A stretch of DNA of 64,000 nucleotides from Pseudomonadota bacterium (lineage in GTDB: Bacteria > Pseudomonadota > Gammaproteobacteria > Steroidobacterales > Steroidobacteraceae). A model generated the notes under the pieces. The model was given only the letters and a program-made list of their open reading frames with translations. It ran no database searches and was not told the origin of the DNA. The position numbers and the translations under genes were made by a program. Positions 45,508-54,940 of this stretch are shown here, piece after piece. Location: contig JAEWBG010000018.1 in assembly GCA_023391335.1 (NCBI GenBank), forward strand, positions 1 through 64,000, written 5' to 3'. How positions within the stretch are numbered: the first letter of the stretch is position 1; each line of letters opens with the position of its first letter.

Positions 45508-47972
45508 AGCACTCTCATCACCACACGCACGATGAACACGAGCATCACGGCCAAGCTGGTTGCTGTGGCGCTGCACAGACGCAAGGCGATGCCGGGTCGT
45601 GCTGCGCATCCAAACCAAATACCGAAAACATGCCCGAGAAAACGAGCCGCAACGAACGCGGCTGCGGGTGTCATGGGAAGAGCGATCAGTTGACGGACCT
45701 ACGCGATCCGGTCTGCGGAATGAAAGTGACGACGGCATCGCCGCATCACGCCGTGGTCGAAGGCACGGAGTACTTCTTCTGTAACCCGCGCTGCCGCGAT
45801 AAGTTCGTCGCGGATCCTCACAAGTACCTGCATCCGCAACCGGAGCCGGCCGAAGAAGCGGCGTCGGGAACGATCTACACGTGTCCGATGCATCCGGAGA
45901 TTCGCCAGGATCATCCGGGCACGTGTCCCAAATGCGGCATGGCATTGGAGCCGCTCATCCCAGAAGCGGGCGCCGACGACGAGAACCCGGAACTCAAAGA
46001 TTTCAGCCGCCGGTTCTGGTGGACGCTGCCGCTCACTTTGGCTGTGTTCGTCCTCGCAATGTTTGGGCATGGATGGCATTCGATCAGCCCCGACACCCGC
46101 ACGTGGATTGAACTGATCCTTGCCTCACCGATTGTATTGTGGGCTGGCGCTCCGTTCTTTGTGCGCGCAGTTCAATCGATCCAGCATCGCAGTCCCAACA
46201 TGTGGACGCTGATCGGGTTGGGCACTGGAGCCGCTTACCTTTACAGCATCATTGCGACGCTCGTGCCTGGACTGTTCCCGCCGCAGTTCTTCGAGCACGG
46301 ACGCGTGTCCGTGTATTTCGAAGCTGCGGCGGTGATCATCTCGTTGACGCTGCTCGGGCAAATCCTGGAGTTGCGTGCACGCTCTCGAACCTCGGCGGCA
46401 ATCAAGAGCCTGCTAGGACTTGCGCCGAAAACCGCACGGCTCATCAAACCGGATGGCACGGAGGAAGACATCCCGCTTACTCACGTTCACGTTGGCAACG
46501 TGTTGCGGGTTCGACCAGGCGAACGAGTGCCGGTGGATGGCGTGGTCATCGACGGCGAGAGTTCTGTCGACGAATCGATGCTCACAGGCGAACCGCTACC
46601 TGTGAGCAAGCGCACGGGCGATAAAGTCATTGGAGCGACGATCAACGCGTCCGGTAGTTTCGCGATGCGCGCAGAGCACGTCGGCTCGCAAACGGTGCTC
46701 TCGCAGATCGTGCAAATGGTGGCGCAGGCGCAGCGCTCCAAAGCGCCGATGCAGCGATTGGCCGATCACGTGGCCGGATACTTCGTCGTGACCGTCGCTG
46801 CAGTGGCGATCGTCTCGCTGATCGCCTGGGGTCTATTCGGGGGCGAGCGCGGCTGGTTATACGGCTTCATCAACGCGGTGTCGGTGCTGATCATCGCGTG
46901 TCCGTGCGCACTGGGCCTTGCGACACCGATGTCGATCATGGTCGCAACCGGCAAAGCAGCGACTCAGGGGATCCTGTTCCGCGATGCAGCCGCGATTGAG
47001 AACTTCCGCAATGTGACGACCGTTGTCGTCGACAAGACGGGCACGTTGACCGAGGGCAGACCCGCGGTGACGCAGATCAGCGCGACGAAGGGACAAACCG
47101 ATGAAACCGTTCTGCAGCTCGCAGCCTCGCTTGAGCAAGGCAGTGAGCATCCGCTCGCGAAAGCCCTACTCACCGCGGCACGCGAGCGCAAGCTAGCACT
47201 CGGGAAGATTGCGCAGTTTCAGGCCGAAGCGGGCCATGGTATTTCGGGTTTCGTCGATGGACGTGCGCTTGCACTCGGCAACGACGCGTTCATGCACCAA
47301 CGCAATGTCGCCATTGATGACCTCGCGGCTACCAGCGAGAAACTGCGTGCCGCAGGCAGCAGCGTGATGTTCCTCGCTGAAGGAAACGCGTTGCTCGGTG
47401 CGATCGCTGTGTCTGACCCGATCAAGTCGACAACTCAAGATGCGTTGCACTCGCTCAATGATGCAGGCATTCGCGTCGTGCTTGCCAGTGGCGATGCAGA
47501 GGCCAGCACGAGAGCCGTCGCGACGCAACTCGGCATCCAAGAATCGCATGGCGCGATGACGCCGCACAAGAAACTGCAACTGGTCGAGCAACTTCAACGT
47601 GAAGGACAGATGGTCGCGATGGCAGGCGATGGGATCAACGATGCCCCAGCACTTGCGAAAGCGAACGTCGGCATTGCGATGGGTACCGGCACGGACGTCG
47701 CCATGAATAGCGCGCAAGTGACGTTGGTGAAAGGCGATCTGCGCGGGCTTGCACACGCTCGAGCGATTTCGCTCGCGACGATCCGCAACATGCGTCAGAA
47801 CTTAGGATTCGCGTTCATCTATAACGCGCTCGGCGTGCCACTCGCCGCAGGATTGCTGTATCCGTTCACGGGATTGTTGCTTTCGCCGATGATCGCTGCG
47901 CTCGCGATGAGCTTGTCTTCGGTTTCGGTCGTCAGCAATGCGTTGCGATTGAGAGTCACCGCAGACTCATGA
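45504..47972 (+). CDS. copA: copper-exporting P1B-type ATPase
   Basis: 822 residues, larger than usual because of the N-terminus. A His/Cys tail (HSHHHTHDEHEHH, CC pairs) is followed by a YHS domain (DPVCGMKV, about 66-112) and a heavy-metal-binding YTCPMHPEI...CPKCGM module. No GMTCxxC domain is seen. The membrane metal site is CPC (466-468), with catalytic DKTGT Asp510, the TGE loop (MLTGEP) and GDGIND. It pumps Cu(I) from cytosol to periplasm. Name shared with the unrelated oxidase. Coupled to the MerR gene. Confidence 0.93.
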   Translation: MKHSHHHTHDEHEHHGQAGCCGAAQTQGDAGSCCASKPNTENMPEKTSRNERGCGCHGKSDQLTDLRDPVCGMKVTTASPHHAVVEGTEYFFCNPRCRDKFVADPHKYLHPQPEPAEEAASGTIYTCPMHPEIRQDHPGTCPKCGMALEPLIPEAGADDENPELKDFSRRFWWTLPLTLAVFVLAMFGHGWHSISPDTRTWIELILASPIVLWAGAPFFVRAVQSIQHRSPNMWTLIGLGTGAAYLYSIIATLVPGLFPPQFFEHGRVSVYFEAAAVIISLTLLGQILELRARSRTSAAIKSLLGLAPKTARLIKPDGTEEDIPLTHVHVGNVLRVRPGERVPVDGVVIDGESSVDESMLTGEPLPVSKRTGDKVIGATINASGSFAMRAEHVGSQTVLSQIVQMVAQAQRSKAPMQRLADHVAGYFVVTVAAVAIVSLIAWGLFGGERGWLYGFINAVSVLIIACPCALGLATPMSIMVATGKAATQGILFRDAAAIENFRNVTTVVVDKTGTLTEGRPAVTQISATKGQTDETVLQLAASLEQGSEHPLAKALLTAARERKLALGKIAQFQAEAGHGISGFVDGRALALGNDAFMHQRNVAIDDLAATSEKLRAAGSSVMFLAEGNALLGAIAVSDPIKSTTQDALHSLNDAGIRVVLASGDAEASTRAVATQLGIQESHGAMTPHKKLQLVEQLQREGQMVAMAGDGINDAPALAKANVGIAMGTGTDVAMNSAQVTLVKGDLRGLAHARAISLATIRNMRQNLGFAFIYNALGVPLAAGLLYPFTGLLLSPMIAALAMSLSSVSVVSNALRLRVTADS

Positions 47973-47990
47973 TCCTGCAACCACGATGTG

Positions 47991-48851
47991 TCACGCGCGC
48001 GTTGCGTATTGCTTGGGCGTGCACCCGATGAGCGATTTGAAATCGCGATTGAAATGGGCCTGGTCGAAATAACCTAGGTCTTGCGCGAAGTCCGCCCAGT
48101 CGACCGGTTCGCCGCGATCCAGTCGCTCGATGACTTCGTGCATGCGAAAGCGATTGATCACCCACTTGGGTCCAATGCCGACGTACTGTTCGAAAAGACG
48201 CTGCAGCGAACGCTTCGTGCAAGCGTAGCGAGGCAACAGGTCCTCCACCTTCAGAATCGTGCGATCCGATTCTATCGACGCAACGATGTCTGCGACTTGA
48301 TCCACATTGGTATCTGGCGCAGGCCAGCACCGTACGAAAAATCGTTCGATGGCACGGACAACGAAAGCGTCGTCTATTCGGCTTGCGCCAACATCGCGAC
48401 TCAGCTCGCACACGGCGCTACCGAACACTTGTTCAGCTGCAACGGAGCGGTTCTTTAGTAGAGATACCGAGCGCCGCCAAAACGGAAACAGCCCGCCGGG
48501 CCTGAACTTGACACCCACCGCACCGCCTTCGCCGACGAGCTCACGCGTGAACCGCCCGCGGTGAATGCCGTGGATCAACGCCTGCCCATTTTCAATAACC
48601 AGATGCACGTTTGGGTACGGCAGCGTTTGAGCGGTGTGAGTCGTACCATCAGGCATGTGCCACCGCACGATCCAAATGTGTTGGATCATCGATGCGATGG
48701 GAGCAGGCGCTGCCAACCGGGCATGATGAAATTGTCCCGCAGGCGCGGGAGCGACCTTGAGCACGCCACGTGCAGGACCAGGGTCACGAGCGCTCGCACG
48801 TGGCGCGTTTTTCCTATCGCTGGGCTTCATAGCGCGCTGAAATGCCACCAT
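47991..48851 (-). CDS. AraC-family transcriptional regulator
   Basis: 286 residues; the second Met (MKPSDRK) is a likely alternative start. The N-terminal domain carries PYPNVHLVIENG and VGVKFRPGGLFPF, the pattern of the DUF6597-type sensor half of GlxA-like/AraC regulators. The C-terminal AraC HTH pair includes CTKRSLQRLFEQYVGIGPKW and FAQDLGYFDQAHFNRDFK. Effector and targets unknown; the divergent DUF3224 gene, whose start lies within 10 bp of this start, is an obvious candidate target. Confidence 0.9.
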   Translation of the reverse strand: MVAFQRAMKPSDRKNAPRASARDPGPARGVLKVAPAPAGQFHHARLAAPAPIASMIQHIWIVRWHMPDGTTHTAQTLPYPNVHLVIENGQALIHGIHRGRFTRELVGEGGAVGVKFRPGGLFPFWRRSVSLLKNRSVAAEQVFGSAVCELSRDVGASRIDDAFVVRAIERFFVRCWPAPDTNVDQVADIVASIESDRTILKVEDLLPRYACTKRSLQRLFEQYVGIGPKWVINRFRMHEVIERLDRGEPVDWADFAQDLGYFDQAHFNRDFKSLIGCTPKQYATRA

Positions 48852-48860
48852 GAGGAATGC

Positions 48861-49352
48861 ATGAAATTCGCTGAATTGTCGTCCGTACTCATTGCGCTGC
48901 TGTGGGTTGCGGAATCGAGCATCGTGTTCGCGTCAGATATGTCGAAGGAGATTGCAATGAACTCTGCCAGCGGTAATTTCGAAGTCAAACTCACGCCACT
49001 GCAACCGGACGACGATCCCGCGCGCAAGGCTACTCTCGCGCGCATGTCGCTGGAGAAGCAATTCAGCGGCGAGCTCAACGCGACCAGCACGGGCGAAATG
49101 CTTGCGTGCGGCGACGGCACAACTTCAGGCGCTTACGTCGCAATCGAGAAGGTGACGGGTTCACTAGCGGGCCGCAAGGGAAGCTTCATGCTCGTTCACC
49201 ACGGCCTGATGAATCGCGGCACCTCGCAAGCCTGGACCGTCACGGTTGTGCCGGATTCGGGTACAGACGAACTCAAGGGCCTCACCGGCACGATGAAAAT
49301 CGTCATCGAGAAGGGAAAGCATTCGTACGAGTTGGCGTATCGCCTTGAGTGA
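48861..49352 (+). CDS. DUF3224 family protein with signal peptide
   Basis: Start at 48861 (GAGGA upstream); 163 residues. Signal-like N-terminus LIALLWVAESSIVFAS, then the DUF3224 domain, with SGNFEVKLTPLQPDD near the start and the conserved KGSFMLVHHGLMNRG...SGTDELKGLTG core. It belongs to a lipocalin-like small-barrel family whose role is unknown. An internal ATG at 48957 would give a cytosolic form of typical family length. Divergent from the AraC gene. Confidence 0.82.
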   Translation: MKFAELSSVLIALLWVAESSIVFASDMSKEIAMNSASGNFEVKLTPLQPDDDPARKATLARMSLEKQFSGELNATSTGEMLACGDGTTSGAYVAIEKVTGSLAGRKGSFMLVHHGLMNRGTSQAWTVTVVPDSGTDELKGLTGTMKIVIEKGKHSYELAYRLE

Positions 49353-49938
49353 CGCTGAGCAGTGACTCGCGACTAGTGACTAGTGACTAGAAAGAAAGAA
49401 CCGCGGAGCCAGAGAAGAAATTTTCCACGGAGGGCACGGAGAACACGGAAAGTGAGGCAGATCCGACGAACACAAAGAACGCACTAAGGTGGCGGCAGAT
49501 CTGCCTCTGGCCTGCTGGCGAAAGTCGGCTTGCCTGCCGCGCTCTTCTTCTCCGCGCGGCTACCTTGCCAATGCCTCCCCTGCGCGACAGCGCTTGCCTC
49601 TTTGTTTCAGTTGGCGGTCGGGAGCTGAGGGTTGGCGGTTGCAAGAGTTCACCTTCATCACGCCGTCGTTCTGGCCTGCTGACGCAAGTCAGCTTCCCTG
49701 CCGCGCTCGTCGTCTCCGCGCGGCTACCTTGCCAATGGCTTGCCTGCGCGAGAGCGCTTGCCTCTGAATCTCGGTTGGCGGTTGGCGGTTGGCAGTTGGC
49801 AGTTGGCCAATATGATCTTCTCCCTTCCTGTTCCCTGTTCCCTGTTCCCTGTTCCCTGTTCCCTGTTCCCCGTTTCCTGCCGCACACGGATGTGCCAATG
49901 CCGCGAGAGGCAGGATGCCGAGAGCGGCCGTTTCCCAC
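49353..49938. repeat. repeat island: 7-9-bp tandem motifs and hairpin modules
   Basis: No gene is supported. GACTAGTGACTAGTGACTAG at 49370-49390 is followed by CACGGAGGGCACGGAG words, then hairpin-array modules (GCGC-GACA-GCGC, CCGCGC...GCGCGG) at ~49490-49760. (GGTTGGC)n is at 49775-49808, and TCCCTGT repeated about six times at 49828-49868. Frames inside these low-complexity runs are artefacts. Confidence 0.8.
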
Positions 49939-50511
49939 CTACTCGCACTTCCCGCCCAGCAATCCTTCTTTCAGTTCGGAATTCGGAGGCGAGTCGCCAA
50001 GCCAAATGGCGAGGAATGCGCGGGAGAAATCTTCGCCTTCGATTGAGCCTTTCGCGGCGCCGTTGACATCGACCTGGATCGAGCCGGCGCTCCGTGTGAA
50101 CGTGAGGCGCTGGCCGGTTTTCACATCGGTCATCCAGCTATTCAAGCGATCAATACGTTGATTGAGTGCAGGGAGGCGATCCTTCGCGACTTTCTCGAAG
50201 CCCTCGCGCCACGCCTTGGTCAAATCATCTTTATCGACGTTTCGGACGAACTGAAGTGTGAGCTGCTGAGGGTCAGTCGATTCGATCAACGTCTTACCGT
50301 CGCGCGCCGGATGGCTCGCGTACAGTGCGGCTACATAGACGTTGACCTTAAGAAAGGTCGCTTTCCTAACACCCAGCCCATTCAATGTGAGCGTCTGTCC
50401 TGCGACTTGGATTTGATCGGGGAATTGCAGCCCCCGACACTCCTTCGCCGAGATGCTGGCCGCAGCCGCGAGCCAAACGACGGCGACGACAACCGAGAAC
50501 GCGCGCTTCAT
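49939..50511 (-). CDS. chalcone isomerase-like secreted protein
   Basis: Start at 50511 after GGAG; 190 residues. Signal peptide (SVVVAVVWLAAAASISA), then the chalcone-isomerase-like domain common in proteobacteria: GLGVRKATFLKVNVYVAALY near its start, FVRNVDKDDLTKAWREGF and the GEDFSRAFLAIWLGDSPPN end. Bacterial members lack an assigned substrate; some bind fatty acids, so lipid handling in the periplasm is a possibility. It ends beside a repeat island and is divergent from the hybrid kinase. Confidence 0.85.
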   Translation of the reverse strand: MKRAFSVVVAVVWLAAAASISAKECRGLQFPDQIQVAGQTLTLNGLGVRKATFLKVNVYVAALYASHPARDGKTLIESTDPQQLTLQFVRNVDKDDLTKAWREGFEKVAKDRLPALNQRIDRLNSWMTDVKTGQRLTFTRSAGSIQVDVNGAAKGSIEGEDFSRAFLAIWLGDSPPNSELKEGLLGGKCE

Positions 50512-50674
50512 AAGGTAACTCCTCTGCAATCGCCCGAACACTAAGATCGATCACTCCCGCTTTGCTTCAGCGGCCGCACACACCCGCAGCGCCATTAATA
50601 TGACAAATGGCCAAGTTTTCGCTGCACCGCAGGAACTTCGCCCCATGTAAAACGTTCAGCATGCGCCGAGAACA

Positions 50675-53302
50675 ATGACGTACAGCTCGGCGCACTCCCA
50701 CCAGCGGGTCCAAATGGGGAGGAATCCCGTGGCTTTGAGAAGTCTACCGGCGTCGCTGCGCGTCACGCCATTGCGGTACTTGCTTGGCATCTTGCTATTG
50801 GTGGCAGTAGTCGCGGCGCGATTCCAGCTTTCGCCTTGGATCGGGCAGGACAGCCCTTTGCTCGTACTGTTGGTTCCCGTTGTCATCGCGGCATTGCTTC
50901 TTGGGCCCGGCACAGCAGCACTCGTCGTCGCGCTCGCACCGTTCGCTGCCACGGTCTATCTGCATCCGAGTTTCGACGTACACGATCCCTGGGGCTGGCT
51001 TGCCCATCTCGCACTCTTCGAGGCGCTGGGCGTGGCAGCCATCGTTCTCGTTGAGCAACTTCGTCGCAGCCATGAACGCATTCGAGAAGATGAGGAGCGA
51101 CTCAGGTTGGCGATGGACGCCGCACACTTGGGCGTCTTCGAATGGCTCCTTAGCTCTCAAGAGATGGTCCTCGGCAATCCGCAGATGGAAGAAATGCTGG
51201 GACTGGACACGCGCACCGCGACGCACCTTTCCGCAGATACCCTGCTGAGCCTGGTCCACAATGACGATCGCGCACAGGCACATGCTTGCATGCAGCAAGC
51301 CGGTCAGCAGGAGGGCCGCGCCAAAATCCAATTACGCGTGCGCCCCGGCGGCACCGAATGGCGCAATCTCGAACTAACCGGCAAACGCGTCACGCGCAGG
51401 GGCGAGCAGGCACTCATTGGCGTGGCACGCGATCTAACGCAGGAGAATCGCGAACGTGCGCGGGGCGCGCTGCTCGAGTCCATCGTCGTCTCATCGGGCG
51501 ATGCCATCTTCAGCGAGACGCTGGACGGTTACATCACTTCTTGGAATCCCGCGGCGGAAGCTCTGTTCGGATACAGCAGCGAGGAAGCCATAGGCAAGCC
51601 CACCTCGCTGGTGATTCCTCCGGAGCTGCAAGACGAAAATGCAAACTTGATCGCCAAAGCGGCACACGGGCCCGCCGTCGCCTACTCGACTGAACGCCTT
51701 CACAAGACGGGCCGGCGCCTGCAAGTGGCAGTAACCATCTCGGCGATTCGCGATGACGGAGGTGCGATCACCGGCTACTGCCGCATCATTCGCGATATCT
51801 ACGAGCATCAGCGAGCGCTGCGCGAAGTCGCACGCAGCGAACAACGCTTCCAGCAACTCGCCGATGCAATGCCGCAGATCGTGTACGTGCTCGACGCGAA
51901 GCGAAATGTTCTCTACCTCAATCGACGCTGGCGTGAATACACGGGCTACGACAGTGCGGATCCTGAGACCAACAAGAAGGTGATCCCGGAGGAAGACCTG
52001 CAGCGGCTGTACACCGCATGGAACGAGCACACCACCAAACTTCAGGCACACACATGCGAATTTCGCTTGCGTTCGCGTTCCGGAGAACTGCGCTGGTTCC
52101 TGAGAAGGGCGGCGCCCGTCATCAACGAAGACGGCACGGTCGACATGTGGATCGGCACTTCGACTGACATTCACGAGCAAAAGCAAATCCAATCTGCGCT
52201 CCTCGAAGCAGACAGACGCAAGGATGAGTTTCTCGCGATGCTCGCGCATGAGTTGCGCAATCCGCTCGCCCCCATGCTCAGCATTGCCTCCCTGCTCGAA
52301 GTGAAAGCCACCGATACCGCTTCCGTGCAGCAGATGGGCGGGATCCTCAAGAGGCAGACATCGCATCTCGCACGCTTGGTTGACGACTTGCTCGACGTCT
52401 CGAGAATCACGCGCGGCAAGATCAATCTGCAACGCGAGCGCGTGATGCTACAGAACGTACTCGAGCGCGCGCTGGAAGGCATGCATCCGCAACTCATCGC
52501 TAAGAGCCAAGCCATCAAACTCGCGACGCCGCAGCGGCCGATCAGCGTTGAAGGCGATGTGGTCCGCCTCACGCAAATCGTAGGCAATCTGCTTTCCAAT
52601 GCGTCCAAGTTCTCGCCGCAGAACTCGACCATTCACGTGCAACTCGAAGCGCATGATGGCCGCGCTCACATCGCCGTTCGCGATACCGGCGCTGGCATCG
52701 ACCCGCAGTTCTTGCCGCACGTGTTCGAGCTATTCCTGCAAGCCGATCAATCGCTCGATCGTTCGCAGGGCGGGCTCGGCATCGGCCTCACCATCGTCAA
52801 GCGGCTCGTCGAGCTTCACGGCGGGCAAGTGGAAGCACGTAGCGAAGGGTTGAACCGCGGCAGCGAATTCATCATTACCTTGCCGCTCGTCGCTGAGCAG
52901 AGTTCACGGCCAGGATCGAGCGCAGATGTGCCAGCCAGCCGCAAACGGATCTTGATAGTCGACGACAACGTCGATGCCGCCACCTCGTTACAGATGCTGC
53001 TCGAGTTCGAAGGGCATGAGGTGAAGTCGGTTCACGACGCACGAAGCGCACTGCGCGCACTTACCGAATTCGCGGCCGACATTGCGATCGTCGATATCGG
53101 GTTACCCGGCATCGATGGCTACGCGCTAGCCGATTTGATCCGGCAGAGGGAGGGCCGCCGGCCGCGCATCGTGGCTCTTTCAGGCTATGCACCCGAAGAA
53201 TCCCTTCGGGACGACAAACGCTTCGATGCGCACTTGATCAAACCCGTGCAGCTCGAGCTTCTTACGAGCACGATTAGCTCGTTGAGCGGCGGAGATTCGT
53301 AA
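50675..53302 (+). CDS. hybrid sensor histidine kinase/response regulator with PAS domains
   Basis: 875 residues. An N-terminal membrane region of about four helices (LLGILLLVAVVAARF ... ALFEALGVAAIVLVEQL) resembles DUF4118-type sensor anchors. Three PAS/PAC domains follow (about 145-255, 265-380, 390-510), then FLAMLAHELRNPLAPM with His525, ATPase boxes (NLLSNASKFSP, DTGAGIDP, GGLGIGLTI), and a C-terminal receiver with Asp807 (IVDIGLPG). Phosphotransfer to Asp807 within the protein is expected. No partner gene is adjacent. Confidence 0.92.
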   Translation: MTYSSAHSHQRVQMGRNPVALRSLPASLRVTPLRYLLGILLLVAVVAARFQLSPWIGQDSPLLVLLVPVVIAALLLGPGTAALVVALAPFAATVYLHPSFDVHDPWGWLAHLALFEALGVAAIVLVEQLRRSHERIREDEERLRLAMDAAHLGVFEWLLSSQEMVLGNPQMEEMLGLDTRTATHLSADTLLSLVHNDDRAQAHACMQQAGQQEGRAKIQLRVRPGGTEWRNLELTGKRVTRRGEQALIGVARDLTQENRERARGALLESIVVSSGDAIFSETLDGYITSWNPAAEALFGYSSEEAIGKPTSLVIPPELQDENANLIAKAAHGPAVAYSTERLHKTGRRLQVAVTISAIRDDGGAITGYCRIIRDIYEHQRALREVARSEQRFQQLADAMPQIVYVLDAKRNVLYLNRRWREYTGYDSADPETNKKVIPEEDLQRLYTAWNEHTTKLQAHTCEFRLRSRSGELRWFLRRAAPVINEDGTVDMWIGTSTDIHEQKQIQSALLEADRRKDEFLAMLAHELRNPLAPMLSIASLLEVKATDTASVQQMGGILKRQTSHLARLVDDLLDVSRITRGKINLQRERVMLQNVLERALEGMHPQLIAKSQAIKLATPQRPISVEGDVVRLTQIVGNLLSNASKFSPQNSTIHVQLEAHDGRAHIAVRDTGAGIDPQFLPHVFELFLQADQSLDRSQGGLGIGLTIVKRLVELHGGQVEARSEGLNRGSEFIITLPLVAEQSSRPGSSADVPASRKRILIVDDNVDAATSLQMLLEFEGHEVKSVHDARSALRALTEFAADIAIVDIGLPGIDGYALADLIRQREGRRPRIVALSGYAPEESLRDDKRFDAHLIKPVQLELLTSTISSLSGGDS

Positions 53303-53534
53303 GCTGAAGAATTCGGACGCAACACAAAGCCCGCAAAGAAGGCCGTCCGGATAGAGACGCGCAAATTCCAGCGTCTGCCGTTTTTAAATCTCGCAGGACG
53401 GCACGGACACAAAGCGCACAAGGAGAGCACAAGGAGCACAAATAAAAGCAAAGCCAGAGCCGAGCGCAGTGCGCTCATCTCTTTGTGAGCTCTGTCTATC
53501 TTTGTGCCCTTTGTGTTGCTCTTCTCTCATCGGC

Positions 53535-54719
53535 TCAAGCAGTCGCAGGCGCAGACGCCCCCGATCGCTTGAACGGAATGTCGGTGCGCATCATCGTCGC
53601 CGCGCGCCACAGCCACTCGAGCGGGCCGTAGTGGTGATGTCTAAACCACGCGTGGGCGAACCAGATTTGCAGCACCCAAAGCACGACACCCAACGTGATG
53701 CTCCAAGCCTGGCCGATGTAGGCATACGCACCCAATCCGAAGCCGAAGAAGATCGGTACGCACAGGACTGCTTGACCGACATAGAGCGTCAACGTCATGC
53801 GCCCGCACGGGGCGAACAGGCGCATGAATTTCGCAATCGCCTCCACGTTGTAATACACGACGATGAGACCGAACACGGCCGTAAACATCAGCGCATTGTT
53901 CGTGTACGTGTCCACGATCTGCGAGACCAATCCACGGCTCGCTGAATCCGCGATGGGCCGAGCGATGAGGTGGCCGAACGCCAACAACAGACCGCCGATT
54001 ACGCCGGAAGCAATCAGGAACTTCGAATAGCTGCCGCGATAGCGCTCGAGGTTCGTGAAGAACTCCTTGCGAGCGATCAAGAACCCGAGTTGAGACAGCC
54101 CGATGATGTTGCAGATGCGTCCGCTGTTGAGCATGAATTCCCAATTGCCCAAGCGCGAATCCCAGACGTTCACTCTCAAGACATCAAGCAATGAGCCATG
54201 CTTGTCGGCCTCAAACACGGCTGCGCGGATTTCATCGGAACTCAGGACGAAGGAGAAATTCAGCGCGTGGAGGATGATCGTCGGCACTTGCAAAATGAAG
54301 AAAAGAGCGGTGATCAACAGCGCGCGATCGCTGAAACGATACAACGGCACCAAGAACAAGCCCGTGATCGCCAGGATCTGCAGAATATCGCCGCTATAGA
54401 TGAGGCTATGCAAAAAGCCGATAGCGAGCAGCACGATCAGGCGCCAAATGAAGCGCATGCGGAAGTCGACGCCTTTGCGCGCCTGTCGATCCATGATGAT
54501 GAAGAAGCTCACCCCGAACAGCAGAGCGAACATCGCATAGGACTTGGCGCCGAATAGGAAAAACGCTGTCGAATTCACTCGACTCGGGATCGGGTTGTCC
54601 CAGTACAGCTCGAAGTACTCGACCATGTGAATCAGAAACAGCCCCATGAGGGCGTAACCGCGCAAGCAGTCGATGAGGACGATGCGCTCTTGCGGCTGAA
54701 TCGAAGCATTGTTGGTCAT
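53535..54719 (-). CDS. DUF418 family membrane protein
   Basis: 394 residues, about 9-10 membrane helices. Opens ERIVLIDCLRGYALMGLFLIH, typical of the YeiB/DUF418 acyltransferase-3-like proteins. The C-terminal DUF418 part carries the PCGRMTLTLYVGQAVLC and QIWFAHAWFRHHHYGPLEWLWR signatures. Its function is unestablished; a membrane acyl- or group-transfer role has been suggested for the family. Convergent with the hybrid kinase across a 230-bp spacer holding CACAAAG repeat words. Confidence 0.88.
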   Translation of the reverse strand: MTNNASIQPQERIVLIDCLRGYALMGLFLIHMVEYFELYWDNPIPSRVNSTAFFLFGAKSYAMFALLFGVSFFIIMDRQARKGVDFRMRFIWRLIVLLAIGFLHSLIYSGDILQILAITGLFLVPLYRFSDRALLITALFFILQVPTIILHALNFSFVLSSDEIRAAVFEADKHGSLLDVLRVNVWDSRLGNWEFMLNSGRICNIIGLSQLGFLIARKEFFTNLERYRGSYSKFLIASGVIGGLLLAFGHLIARPIADSASRGLVSQIVDTYTNNALMFTAVFGLIVVYYNVEAIAKFMRLFAPCGRMTLTLYVGQAVLCVPIFFGFGLGAYAYIGQAWSITLGVVLWVLQIWFAHAWFRHHHYGPLEWLWRAATMMRTDIPFKRSGASAPATA

Positions 54720-54940
54720 GTAGTTGTCGTTCTAGTGAATGGATCGTTCTTCAGACAATCAAAATGGAATGAGTTCCACAGGCGGGCATTTGAACTTTAC
54801 GGTAACCGTATGTCAGCCACCTACCCGCACCTCTTGAGCGCCAAAGCGCTACTGACGCCGGCATTTCGAGACGCAACACAAAGAACACAAAGGATTGTGT
54901 TGCGTGCAGTTCAGGGTGTGACCGGCGGGTTACACCGACA

